This document shows, one piece after another, positions 44,624-53,351 of a stretch of 64,000 bases of DNA. Both the position numbers and the translations under genes were made by a program. Position 1 is the first letter of the stretch; each line of letters begins with the position of its first letter. A model generated the notes under the pieces. The model searched no databases. It was given only the letters and a program-made list of their open reading frames with translations, and was not told the origin of the DNA. This DNA is from Kozakia baliensis (GTDB taxonomy: Bacteria > Pseudomonadota > Alphaproteobacteria > Acetobacterales > Acetobacteraceae). The stretch spans positions 1,320,501-1,384,500 of the forward strand of contig NZ_CP014674.1 in assembly GCF_001787335.1 (NCBI RefSeq). The letters run 5' to 3'.

Positions 44624-44987
44624 TGTTTAGTCCCGGGATTTGATGGATTGGATTAATGATGAATCTTTCTGGCTCTGAAGTCCAGATTTTGCAGATATAT
44701 TCGTAAGGTGTGAGCCCATTGAGGGTCTTGAGCCTTCGCCCGAAATTATACGCTGCCATGAAGTCGTTGAGATGGATCTTCAACTGCTCATGGCTGTCGT
44801 CATGGAAGCGTTTGACGGTTGCTTCCTTGATTGTCCGGTTCATCCGCTCAACCTGACCGTTCGTCCAGGGATGGTTTGGTTTCGTGAGACGGTGTTCGAT
44901 CCCGTGGGCTTCGCAGATCATGTCGAAGCGCATGGGACGCGACCAGGCCGTATTGCGATTACGGAGTTGGTCAGCGAACTGGATCCC
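44624..44987 (-). pseudogene. IS481 (copy B) transposase, C-terminal part
   Basis: From the IS110 border the minus frame reads GIQFADQLRNRN, MICEAHGIEHRLTKPNHPWT, NGQVERMNRTIKEATVKRFH (catalytic Glu) and ends HQIPGLN in the terminal repeat, running on into the IS5 fragment. It joins exactly with the N-terminal part at 46632. The gene is dead while the IS110 element is present. Confidence 0.88.
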
Positions 44988-45018
44988 ATAGCACATCGGG
45001 AAGCTCTTTTGCAGAGTT

Positions 45019-45048
45019 CACCTATCTGGCCTTAAGGCCAGATAGGTG
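45019..45048. repeat. 30-base perfect palindrome in the left end of the IS110 element
   Basis: CACCTATCTGGCC and its exact complement are joined by TTAA. It lies in the left non-coding end, 66 bases before the transposase GTG. It can form a strong hairpin or cruciform; a role in transposase binding, or as a terminator that blocks outside transcription, is possible. Confidence 0.85.
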
Positions 45049-45113
45049 GCCACGGACCGGGCGATATGTCTCCACAATGATGGTGTCCAGCCACACAGGG
45101 GAGATAACCGGCC

Positions 45114-46409
45114 GTGACCAGACCCAACCCTACACCGACAACAGCTGTTCTCGTCGCTATCGATGTTGCCAAATCACGCAATGAAGTCTTGATTGAGGTG
45201 CCCGGTAATCGACGGCGTCGACGCCTGACTGTGGCCAACACGCGCACAGAACATGACCGTTTCATTGCAGAACTGCAGGCCCTGGCACCGCGGCCGGTCA
45301 TTGTTGGCTTCGAACCGACCGGACATTATCATCGTCCGCTGGCCTGGCGCCTCGTGCAGGCCGGGTTTGATGCACGCCTGATTTCTTCGGTCGCTCTGGC
45401 CCGCACGCGAGAGGCGCTGCACAACGGCTGGGACAAGAATGACCCCAAGGATGCACAGGTCATCCTGCACATGCTCCAGATTGGCGCAGCCAAACCATAT
45501 CATGATCCTCTTGCCAACGAGATCAACAACATTCAGGAATTGTCCGTTACCCATGAAGTGATTTCCCGTGCCAAAACCGAGGTCCAGCACCGGATCCTTA
45601 CCCACTATCTGCCTCTCTATTTTCCGGAAATTGAGCGCTTCAAGGGCAACACGCGCAGCGACTGGTTCTTTGCCCTCCTTGAGCAATTTCCTGTTCCAGC
45701 TGCTATTACCGCGCTCAGCAAGGAGGCGTTTGTTGCTGCCGCCTGGAGTGTTGTTGGGCGCAAGGTCAGTAAATCTCGTCTTCTGGGTGATATCTGGGAA
45801 ACAGCTCATAGATCGATTGCGCTGCCTGTTTCTCCGGATGCCCCAGCGATCGAGATGTTCCGGGTCGTCCTAGGCGAGGCGCGAAGGCTGATCGCGCAAC
45901 GTGATGCGATCGAGGAAGCTGCGATTGACCTACTCGGCGATCACAGCGACTTTCAACGCTTGCAGCAGGTGCCGGGGATCGGGCCAATCCATGCCCTGAC
46001 GATTCTTGCCGAGGCAGGCGACCTGCGGCGATTTCGTCATCACCGGCAATTTCTGAAATTCTGTGGTCTTGACCTGTCAACCTATCAGTCAGGCCAATAT
46101 CGCGGCAAAACCAAGCTGTCCAAACGCGGCAACGCGCGTCTGCGACGGACACTGTGGATGGCGGCACAGGTCGCCATTCGCCAGCGTGAGAACAGCTTCC
46201 GTGACAAGTTCGACCGCTATGTGGCCAGGGACCGGCATGATCCGGACCTGCGCCGCAAGGCGTTCACAGCCATCACCGCAAAGATGGGGCGCGTTGTGCA
46301 CGCGATCATCAAACGCGGTGACGATTACCGGCCTTTCGTCGAAGGGCCGGTGCCAGGTGGAGGAACCCCTCTCTATTGGTGCCATGAGGGCGCATCTGCG
46401 ACCCTGTAG
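45114..46409 (+). CDS. IS110-family transposase (DEDD recombinase)
   Basis: A 431-residue transposase. The N-terminal RuvC-like domain has the first Asp in VLVAIDVAKSRNEVLIEV, Glu in IVGFEPTGHYHRPLAWRL, and the Asp pair in KNDPKDAQVILHML. The C-terminal domain (LQQVPGIGPIHALTILAEAG, LSKRGNARLRRTLWMAAQVA) carries the conserved serine region. The start is GTG 45114 with GGGGAG upstream. It appears intact. Members of this family are guided by a structured RNA made from the element's non-coding end. Confidence 0.93.
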   Translation: MTRPNPTPTTAVLVAIDVAKSRNEVLIEVPGNRRRRRLTVANTRTEHDRFIAELQALAPRPVIVGFEPTGHYHRPLAWRLVQAGFDARLISSVALARTREALHNGWDKNDPKDAQVILHMLQIGAAKPYHDPLANEINNIQELSVTHEVISRAKTEVQHRILTHYLPLYFPEIERFKGNTRSDWFFALLEQFPVPAAITALSKEAFVAAAWSVVGRKVSKSRLLGDIWETAHRSIALPVSPDAPAIEMFRVVLGEARRLIAQRDAIEEAAIDLLGDHSDFQRLQQVPGIGPIHALTILAEAGDLRRFRHHRQFLKFCGLDLSTYQSGQYRGKTKLSKRGNARLRRTLWMAAQVAIRQRENSFRDKFDRYVARDRHDPDLRRKAFTAITAKMGRVVHAIIKRGDDYRPFVEGPVPGGGTPLYWCHEGASATL

Positions 46410-46631
46410 ATAATGTTAGGGTCTTCCACCTGGGTTTTCGCATCCCATCTTCAGGACGGTTAGGGCCACGGCACCAACATGCCGCACTGGACCCTGTGTT
46501 TGCTATGGCCGGGAGCGCCCTTATTTTGCGGTGGAGACCGCCTGGTTTTTGCTTGCAGTATTTTTCAACGACAGTGCAAACTGCCGATGGAGACGTGTTG
46601 CCAAATCGACCGGATGCTTCCCGATATAGGA
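46410..46631 (+). ncRNA. Candidate bridge RNA region of the IS110/IS1111 element
   Basis: This 222-base end downstream of the transposase has no coding frame of its own and is where IS1111-type elements encode their bridge RNA. It holds ACTGGACCC (46486-46494), close to ACTGGATCCC of the insertion target, within GC-rich segments able to fold. The location follows from what is known of the family. The loops themselves were not folded, so the exact RNA ends are unknown. Confidence 0.4.
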
Positions 46632-47226
46632 CGTTGTCGGTCAAAATGGTATGGATCCGGTAAGGAATGACGCTCAGAAGAAATTCGAGGAATTCCCAGG
46701 CCGTTTTCCGGTCGGCTTTCCCGACCAGTTGTGTGACAGCGAATTTGCTTGTCCGGTCGATGGCAACGAAGAGGTACAGCTTGCCCTCGGCGGTCTGGAC
46801 CTCTGCGATATCGAGATGAAAGAACCCGATCAGGTAGCGTTTGAAGCGCTGTCGTTTTGGCTTGGCTCCCTCCATGTCCGGAAGCCGGGATATCCCGTGA
46901 CGCTGAAAGCAGCGATGCAGGGCCGAGCGTGTCAGATGCGGAATGGTGGCCTGCAACGCATAAAGGCAGTCATCCAGCGGCAGCAGGGTATGCCGACGAA
47001 AGGCTACGATCATCGCTTCATCCGTCTCAAAAAGAACCGTTGATCGCGGCTCTCTGGGACCGGTTTTCTGATCTTCGACAGTCTGACGCTTCCGCCATTT
47101 TGCCACTGTTTTCGGGGTGATCCCGAACGCCTCGCTCAGGGCCGAGAGCGAAGCCTGCGATCGCTGTATTGCTGCTCGCACAGCGTGCGTGGTCGTGGCG
47201 CTCCCATGACGTATCTGTCCCATCAT
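46632..47226 (-). pseudogene. IS481 (copy B) transposase, N-terminal part
   Basis: The frame starts at ATG 47226 after AAGGAAGC and reads SLSALSEAFGITPKTVAKWR (helix-turn-helix), FHLDIAEVQTAEGKLYLFVA (first Asp) and RIHTILTDN (second Asp), then runs into IS110 sequence at 46631. The rest of the transposase is at 44624-44987. Confidence 0.88.
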
Positions 47227-47279
47227 GCTTCCTTCCACTCACGTGAAAATATCACACCATCAAATCCCGGGACTAAACA

Positions 47280-47705
47280 CCTAGCGCGGCAGGACCGACC
47301 GGGCCGCAGGGCGAAGCGGGAGCGACAGGGCCAGTAGGGGCGACTGGTGCCATCGGCCCTGCGGGCAAGGATGGGACGAACGCTTCCGCTGCGGTGCCCG
47401 TCACGACGAACACATCCCCCGGTTCGTCGCTGGCCCTGGCGTTCGCCTCGACCGGCGACGTCGCGTATGACGTAACGCCGACCCAGGCGTTGACGCTCTC
47501 CCTGTCGAGTGGCGTCTCCGGTCAGTTCCAGATCCTGCGCCTCGTGATTCGCCAACCGTTGAGCGGTGGCTTTGCCGTCACGCTCCCGACCGGCGTTAAA
47601 TATGCGGGGGGTGTCGCGCCCACGGTCAGCACGACGGCGGGTCAGATCACGGTGGTGAATTTCGCCACGGATGATGGCGGGGTGACGTATCTCGGGGGCT
47701 TGTAA
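47280..47705 (+). pseudogene. Collagen-like phage tail-fibre gene, 5'-truncated
   Basis: Directly from the IS481 border the plus frame reads Gly-X-Y triplets (AGPTGPQGEAGATGPVGATG, then AIGPAGKDGTN), followed by a beta-rich region (SSLALAFASTGDVAYDVTPT, FAVTLPTGVKYAGGVAPTVS) and stop TAA at 47703-47705. This is the C-terminal part of a collagen-repeat tail fibre or structural protein; its start is missing. The stop overlaps the next start as TAATG, as in a phage structural operon. Confidence 0.75.
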
Positions 47706-49077
47706 TGGCGAGCCTGACAGTCGGAACCCTCTCGGCCACGTCCGAGACGGCCAATCAAATTGGTCTTTCCTTATCGGCGGATGCCAGCGGCGGAACGGCC
47801 CCGCTCAGCAATACCCTCCATCGTGGAACGAGCGACGGGTTCGCCGCCTCGGACGCCACGAAAATCGCGGACAACGTCACCTTTCCCTACGCGGATGGCA
47901 GTTTTACGTCGGACCAGCTCAGCCAGTCCGGGCAGACGTATTATTATCTCTGCGAATATATCGATTCTAAAGGGAAGGCGATCTGGACCAACCAAGCTTC
48001 AGCAACCTTACAGACGACAGGCAGATCCATGGCCACGGTCACGATCGCTCCAAATGCAGCCGGGATTTCCTATTCTCCTGAGAATTGGAACGTCACCGCC
48101 AGCGCGGCCATTACGGCCAATTCCGGGGCGTATTTCAATTTCGGTTTTGCCGGCGCGTCTTGGCGCTGAATTGCACGGTGGGGGGCAATCCGCCTTATCT
48201 GGCGATCAGTGTGGACGGACAACCGCCGCAGATCGTGCAGGCGGCGGCGAGCGTCACCGTCACGATGCCGAGCCGGACCAGCGCCTGGGCGCAGCATACT
48301 TGCGAGGTGGTGGTGCTGTCTGGCGACATTACCGTCAATCGCTGGACCACGCCGCCCTTCACATTGACGGGCATCGTCCTGGCGAGCGGCACGGTGTCGG
48401 CGATCGCGGCGCGCTACAGCAAAAAGATCCTCGTCTTTGGCGACAGCCTTACCGAGGGGTTTCAGACCATCGCCGCCGTGTCGTCTGCGGCGAATTCCGT
48501 CACCAATACGGATGCGGCGTACGGCCTCCGTGCGGCGTTGGGCGCGGAAGTCGGCGTCATCGGCTTTACCGGTCAGGGAATCGCCGCGGCGGCTCCTGTC
48601 AATAACGGATCGATCCCGGCACTGACGGGCACCTATAATTATCTGTATTCCGGGGTTGCGCGCAGCTTTGCCTCCAATCCGGATCTGATCGTGGTCTGCA
48701 TTGGCGCAAACGATGCGCACGCGAGCGCCACGCAAGCGACGATGCAGGCGGCGTTCGCGACCGTGCTCAACGGCTTGCTATCCGCCAGCCCGAAAAGCCA
48801 CATCGTCGTGGCGATCGAGCCCGGCGGTATCAGCACGACCTATGTCACGGCAGCCCAGCGTGCGGTTCTGATCGCGGCGATCAATGCCGCAGTGAGTGCG
48901 ATCGCAAGCAGCCGCATCGAGGTGATCGATGCGGCCGGCTGGGTCAATGCGTCGCAGCCGACCGCCGATGGGGTGCATCCCCTGGGCGTTAGCAATCAGC
49001 AGATGGTGTGCCCAGCAGCAGCTTCGGCGTTACGGCCGTATCTGTTCTCGCCTGGACGATCTTTCGCCTTCTACTGA
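47705..49077 (+). pseudogene. Prophage tail-associated SGNH hydrolase gene with a -1 frameshift
   Basis: The frame from ATG 47705 reads an N-terminal fibronectin-like region (MASLTVGTLSATSETANQIG ... ITANSGAYFNFGFAGASW) and then breaks at about 48162. The next frame continues ALNCTVGGNPPYLAISVDGQ and holds an SGNH/GDSL esterase domain: block I ILVFGDSLTEGF, block III IGANDAHAS and block V DGVHPLG. Adding one G to TTGGCGC restores one frame of about 457 residues. Such proteins modify surface sugars during phage adsorption. Either a pseudogene or a sequencing error in a short G run. Confidence 0.75.
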
Positions 49078-49359
49078 CATCGGCCGCCCCTAACCGGGAG
49101 GATTTTTGATCTGGAAAAGCGAGCATGCGAATGCGCATCTTTTGTGCAGCAAAGAAGAGACCATCTACATGACGAATCTCTAAGTATATTTAGATGTTCG
49201 TTTATGATGAAATTTTATCCTGCATTATAATCGTTTAAATTCGTTTATTTCGTTATAATTAGTTAAACTATATTATATTTATTGACGGATCGTCACGAAG
49301 CAATATTACGTTATGGGTAAAGTAAATGTGATATTCGATTCTATAATGCTTAGGGTGCC

Positions 49360-49971
49360 ATGATTCCTAAACTATTCAGGTTCGCCTATTATTTCTCGAG
49401 GCACGACAATTGCCCTTGGGAATTTAATAAGAACGCCTCTAACTTTCGCAAAACATTTCAGAAGAAATATCAAAATCTTTTGCGGGGAATAGAGGGCATC
49501 AAAATCGCGCAAGGCGGATACATCGCCTTTGGGAGTAAACTATATCCTGGCGATATCGATATTGGAGAAGCCAATAACGTTTCATCGGGCGCGATTTTGC
49601 GAGGGAAAGTTCACACTGGCGCAAATGTCCGTTTCGGCGTGAACTGTCATATAGCTGGTCCGGTAACGGTTGGATCGGACACGATGATAGGAAATTCGGT
49701 CTCAGTGTTTGGCTTCAATCATGGGACTGATACCGGATCCAACATGTCGGAACAGCCTCTCGTCAGCAAAGGCATCCATATCGGAGATGACTGTTGGATC
49801 GGGGCTAATGCGACGATTTTAGACGGCGTCGTCATTGGTGATCACTCGATTGTTGCTGCGGGAGCTGTCGTCACGAAGAGTATTCCTCCCTGGTCTATTG
49901 TTGGTGGCGTTCCTGCCAGGGTCCTTCGGGATCGTAGGTTCGCGAACAATCTCGAGCTACTCAGCGCCTAA
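49360..49971 (+). CDS. Left-handed beta-helix acyltransferase (LbetaH, CatB/Maa-like)
   Basis: A 203-residue hexapeptide-repeat acyltransferase. Repeats run from about residue 65 (DIDIGEANNVSSGAILRGKV) through VTVGSDTMIGNSVSVFGFNH and IHIGDDCWIGANATILDGVV to VIGDHSIVAAGAVVTKSIPP and the family end WSIVGGVPARVLR. The His in FGFNHG is the usual catalytic position. It O- or N-acetylates a sugar or small molecule. The gene and the 280 bases before it are much richer in A+T than the neighbours, a sign of transfer. It lies at the end of prophage remnants, so a role in surface antigen change is plausible. Confidence 0.82.
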   Translation: MIPKLFRFAYYFSRHDNCPWEFNKNASNFRKTFQKKYQNLLRGIEGIKIAQGGYIAFGSKLYPGDIDIGEANNVSSGAILRGKVHTGANVRFGVNCHIAGPVTVGSDTMIGNSVSVFGFNHGTDTGSNMSEQPLVSKGIHIGDDCWIGANATILDGVVIGDHSIVAAGAVVTKSIPPWSIVGGVPARVLRDRRFANNLELLSA

Positions 49972-49998
49972 ATAGAGTTACTAAGCTTTCACTGACAC

Positions 49999-50025
49999 AA
50001 GCCGCCCTTCAAGGCGGCTTTTTTT
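49999..50025 (+). terminator. Rho-independent terminator after the acyltransferase
   Basis: An 8-pair stem AAGCCGCC/GGCGGCTT with a CTTCAA loop is followed by a run of seven T. A strong intrinsic terminator. Confidence 0.9.
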
Positions 50026-50041
50026 ATTTCTGGAGCATCAC

Positions 50042-50173
50042 ATGAAATCTGTTCGCCGCTTCCTTGCCGGTGCGTTCGCGCTTGCCCTGATGGTTTCTGC
50101 CCTGGCTTGGACTACGTCGTTCAATATGGCAAATCGCCTGCATGGCCATTGCCTATGCCTTACAGGCGATTGA
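50042..50173 (+). CDS. Small protein with N-terminal hydrophobic segment (43 residues), prophage-edge remnant
   Basis: ATG 50042 follows GGAG at six bases and opens 43 codons: MKSVRRFLAGAFALALMVSA then LAWTTSF and a Cys-containing tail to TGA at 50171. The first part is a signal peptide or membrane anchor. The end may be a truncation, since nothing coding follows up to the nadK stop. From 50174 to 50365 nothing recognisable is seen. No homologue is recognised. Confidence 0.4.
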   Translation: MKSVRRFLAGAFALALMVSALAWTTSFNMANRLHGHCLCLTGD

Positions 50174-50365
50174 AGGGATGTCCGAAATCAGATCCCGTAC
50201 AGCCTGTCTAACTCGACGATCTCGTAGCGCAAAGACAATACGACTTTCCCAGGGAAGCGAACGAACACAACTCCGTTTTCATCGAACTGACCAACAAAAA
50301 CGTCCGGCGCGGAATGACGGGCGCGCGTTTAGGATCATCCTACAAGGCAAGGCTAAGACAACCGG

Positions 50366-51145
50366 TCAGCCTTCGAATTGTTCGGCAATGATACGTTCGG
50401 AGAGACCGTGATCGGGATCGAACAGGATCGTCGCTTGTTGTGAGCGATCCTCTTGGATCGTGACCTCGGAGACGTTACGTACTTCGAGAAAATCGGCGAC
50501 CGCTGCGGCGGGGCGTTTTTCGCTTTCCAACAGCGTAAAGCGTACAATGGCGGAGGAGGGCAACAAAGCCCCGCGCCAACGCCGAGGACGAAAGGCCGAG
50601 ATTGGCGTGAGAGGTAGCAAATCCGCCGTCAGAGGTACGATAGGCCCGTGTGCGGAAAGATTATATGCCGTCGATCCGGCGGGCGTGGCAACAATTACGC
50701 CATCGCAGATCAATTCAGGAAGTCGGACGCGCTCATCGACCTCGATACGAATTTTCGCAGCTTGTCGGGTTTGGCGGAAGACGAACACATCGTTAAAAGC
50801 GATGCCTTCATGCATTTTGCCTTCTTGATCCACGGCTTGCATCCGCAAAGGGTGCAAGGTGGTAGGCTGCGCATGTGTCAGGCGTTTGAGCAAATCCGCA
50901 TCGGAAACTGGATTGAGAAGAAATCCTACCGAACCGCAATTAAGACCATAGGTTGGGAGATTGTAAGGCAAAACCTTATGGAGCGTTTCGAGAAGAAAAC
51001 CGTCTCCACCGAGGCAGACGACGAGCTGCGCTTCCTTGAACGGCACGTCGCCATAACGCTCGATCAATTTTTGCTTGGAGCGTTGAGCGACTTCAGTTGG
51101 CGCCGCTACGAACGCTATTTTTTGGGGGGCTTCCCGAAAAAGCAT
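50366..51145 (-). CDS. nadK: NAD kinase
   Basis: A 259-residue NAD kinase that makes NADP from NAD with ATP in the cytosol. Core motifs are VVCLGGDGFLLETLHK (the GGDG loop), YGLNCGSVGFLLNP, AFNDVFVFRQTRQAAKIRIE and CDGVIVATPAGSTAYNLSAH near residue 150, all in normal order. Starts at 51199 (GTG), 51169 and 51145 are all possible and none has a good ribosome site. ATG 51145 gives the N-terminus closest to relatives. This is the first core gene after the accessory island. Confidence 0.92.
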   Translation of the reverse strand: MLFREAPQKIAFVAAPTEVAQRSKQKLIERYGDVPFKEAQLVVCLGGDGFLLETLHKVLPYNLPTYGLNCGSVGFLLNPVSDADLLKRLTHAQPTTLHPLRMQAVDQEGKMHEGIAFNDVFVFRQTRQAAKIRIEVDERVRLPELICDGVIVATPAGSTAYNLSAHGPIVPLTADLLPLTPISAFRPRRWRGALLPSSAIVRFTLLESEKRPAAAVADFLEVRNVSEVTIQEDRSQQATILFDPDHGLSERIIAEQFEG

Positions 51146-51325
51146 TTTGGACGAATGAGGCAGGCTCATGAACGATATCGCTTCATGGCTGCTCGGCACG
51201 CAGAAGCACGAGTAGGGAGAATGGTGTTGGGCACCGGCGCGCCTTTCCTCAGATGAACGGGCCTAAGATTAGACAGCGAAAGATACGGCTGCAACTCCCA
51301 TAAAGTTCAACATTCATCGGTATAT

Positions 51326-52420
51326 TTAAAGAGTGTGAAGGTTTAAGGCCCGTTCGGCTTCGCGCTCCAACAGATGGCGTTTGCGTTCGATCCCCCAGCG
51401 ATAACCGGATAAATCTCCATTTGTGCGGATAACGCGATGGCAAGGAATGGCCACGGCCAAAGCGTTGGCGGCACAAGCGCCCGCGACCGCTCGGGCCGAA
51501 CCGGCCATGCCCAGACGTGTTGCAATTTCGGAATAACTCATAGTCTGGCCCAACGGAATCGCACGAAGCGCCTCCCATATGCGTTGCTGGAAAGCCGTAC
51601 CGCGTATGTCCAGCGGCAATGCCAGATCGGTTCGCGGATTTTCCACAAAGCCGACAATTTGTGCGACAAGCGCTTCATAATCCGCATCGCTGCCAATGAA
51701 TTGCGCTTTCGGAAAACGATCCTGCAATTCACGCAACAAGGCGTCGGAGTCGTCTCCCAGTAAGATGGCCACCACGCCTTTCACACTGGAGGCAACGAGG
51801 ATCGCGCCGAGATAGCATTCGCCTACAGCGAAGCGAATTTTCTCTTGATCGCCGCCAGCGCGATAATTTCTCGGTGTCATTCCAAGCATTTTAGGAGCGT
51901 TCTCGTAGAACCGACCACTGGAATTGAAACCGGCATTGTAAATCGCGTCTGTCATTGGCTGATTCATATCGAGTTCATGGCGAAGCCGCTTTGCTCGGCA
52001 AGCATTCGCGTAGGCTTTAGGTGTTACACCTGTTGCGGTTTTGAACAGCCGATGAAAATGATAGGGGCTAAGACCTACGGCAGTCGCCAATTCGCTCAAA
52101 GATAGCGCTTCGTCCGCTATTTCGATCAATCGGGAAGCTTTGGCCACAATCGTTTGTTTATAGCTTTCCGGACCTTCATCAGGTCGGCAAGGGCGGCAGG
52201 GCCGGCATCCAGTCGCTTTAGCTTCAGCCAAAGTTGCGTGAATAGCGACATTCTCGGGATTGCAGCGGCGCGAAGGGCAGGAGGGGCGGCAATAAACACC
52301 GGTCGTCCGAACCGAATACCAGAATTGTCCGTCCGCAGTTTTGTCCCGCGCCATAATCCGAAGCCAGCGTGCATCCTGCTCAGTCGGTATAGTTGGTATT
52401 TTTGTGGAGATGGTATTCAT
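51326..52420 (-). CDS. ada: Bifunctional Ada: DNA repair methyltransferase and transcriptional activator
   Basis: A 364-residue three-domain protein. The N-terminal zinc domain holds the phosphotriester-accepting Cys in TTGVYCRPSCPSRRC near residue 50. An AraC-type HTH follows (LSLSELATAVGLSPYHFHRL, residues ~105-125). The C-terminal O6-methylguanine methyltransferase domain has GTAFQQRIWEALRAIPLGQT and the acceptor Cys in AVAIPCHRVI near 325. ATG 52420 has GAGG seven bases upstream. It repairs alkylated DNA and, once methylated, activates alkylation-response genes. Confidence 0.95.
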   Translation of the reverse strand: MNTISTKIPTIPTEQDARWLRIMARDKTADGQFWYSVRTTGVYCRPSCPSRRCNPENVAIHATLAEAKATGCRPCRPCRPDEGPESYKQTIVAKASRLIEIADEALSLSELATAVGLSPYHFHRLFKTATGVTPKAYANACRAKRLRHELDMNQPMTDAIYNAGFNSSGRFYENAPKMLGMTPRNYRAGGDQEKIRFAVGECYLGAILVASSVKGVVAILLGDDSDALLRELQDRFPKAQFIGSDADYEALVAQIVGFVENPRTDLALPLDIRGTAFQQRIWEALRAIPLGQTMSYSEIATRLGMAGSARAVAGACAANALAVAIPCHRVIRTNGDLSGYRWGIERKRHLLEREAERALNLHTL

Positions 52421-52528
52421 CGCCCGACCTCGTTTTTCGTAACTCATCCATCCTAGTGAGAGCTTCATTGCAAGGCGCTCCGTCACTTGCTTTCAAATTC
52501 TCATTTTCCGACAGGATATGGGTGATTT

Positions 52529-53284
52529 TTAGCGATGCAGACGAAAATTAACGGGCAGCGATAGCTGAGCCGGCTCAGAACCCGTGTTTTGGCAAGAGAG
52601 ATGGCCCGCAATAGATAGTGCGGCATCGTCTAAATCGTCATATCCACTGCTGCGCGCAATGCTTGAGGATTGAATGCGACCACCGGGCGCAAGTGTTAAT
52701 GCCAACACCGCAATGCCTTGCTCGTGCATGACGCGCGCGCTGGCGGGATAGGTTGGCGTGGGAGCGGTACAGCCGGGTTTTTCTTGCTTCTCGGGTGGAG
52801 CAGGTGGCGCGGCAATTCTGGGCGCCATCGCAGGAGCGGAATTGTTCCTTGCCGATTTATCTGAATTTTCCGGCCGGGATGTGTTCACCGGAGGAACTGC
52901 GCGCCTGTAGGTTGGCGGCTGCGAGGACGCGCGGGGTGAAACAGCTTGGGGCGATTGGATGTGAGAAAAAGACGGGAGAGCGGGTAGGACATCGCTCTCC
53001 CTTTCAGCTTCAGGGGCCGCAACAGGTGGTGCAGAAGCCGGGGCGGCAACATCTGGCAATGAAGCAAGCGGTGGCGGTGGTGGAGGCTCGAATACCATCT
53101 GCACGGTATGTGGCGCGGTCGGAACGAGAGAAGGATGTCGCCCCGCAAGGCTCAAGAAAAGCAACTGCATCAAGAGGACGAGGGTTGCAATGAGCCAGAA
53201 AGATCCGAACGCCTTTCGTTGCGACGACGGTTCAGCTAACGGCACGCGGTGCGGCGCGGAGGAGCAGATGCGTTCCGAACTCAT
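52529..53284 (-). CDS. tonB: TonB energy-transducing protein
   Basis: A 251-residue inner-membrane-anchored periplasmic protein. An N-terminal helix (FGSFWLIATLVLLMQLLFLS, residues ~27-48) is followed by a Pro/Ala-rich spacer (VFEPPPPPPLASLPDVAAPA) and a C-terminal TonB domain (PTPTYPASARVMHEQGIAVL, LTLAPGGRIQSSSIARSSGY). The start at ATG 53284 removes a non-homologous leader of 86 codons. It is divergent from the DUF2946 and copper-receptor genes with 67 bases between, so it is probably a dedicated TonB for that receptor. Confidence 0.88.
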   Translation of the reverse strand: MSSERICSSAPHRVPLAEPSSQRKAFGSFWLIATLVLLMQLLFLSLAGRHPSLVPTAPHTVQMVFEPPPPPPLASLPDVAAPASAPPVAAPEAERESDVLPALPSFSHIQSPQAVSPRASSQPPTYRRAVPPVNTSRPENSDKSARNNSAPAMAPRIAAPPAPPEKQEKPGCTAPTPTYPASARVMHEQGIAVLALTLAPGGRIQSSSIARSSGYDDLDDAALSIAGHLSCQNTGSEPAQLSLPVNFRLHR

Positions 53285-53351
53285 GACGACATGCAATGAA
53301 CCTATTCGTAGGATTTGACAATCATGTGAATGTGAACGCAGTAAAGGGTTC

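Larger units (their letters stand above)
44988..46631 (+). mobile_element. IS110-family insertion sequence, IS1111 subgroup
   Basis: The borders are set by comparing the two halves of the IS481 copy B transposase, whose uninterrupted sequence (plus strand) is GGATCCC joined to GTTGTCGG. The insert is about 1644 bases, has no target duplication, and carries one DEDD transposase. Sub-terminal inverted repeats ATCGGGAAGC (44995-45004) and GCTTCCCGAT (46616-46625) are typical of IS1111-type elements. The non-coding right end is 222 bases and the left 126. Confidence 0.88.
44624..47279 (-). mobile_element. IS481-family insertion sequence (copy B), interrupted by an IS110 element
   Basis: Perfect 23-base inverted repeats mark the ends: TGTTTAGTCCCGGGATTTGA onward at 44624 and its complement ending at 47279. 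Without the IS110 insert (44988-46631) the element is about 1.0 kb. It lies within an IS5 fragment on the left and a prophage tail gene on the right. The right flank is CCTAGC (47280-47285), the same hexamer seen at the left flank of copy A; the left flank (CCGATC) does not match it. Confidence 0.9.

Noticed and set aside
45174-45809. Minus-strand open frame of 211 codons inside the IS110 element
   Set aside because: It is antisense to the IS110 transposase and has no start context or domain.
35440-50365. tRNA-derived attachment repeat at the right end of the island
   Set aside because: No second copy of the tRNA-Ser 3' end (GGTTCGAATCC...CTTCCGCCA) was seen near the right border; the short CTTCCGCCA-like match near 47088 lies inside an IS and is too short.
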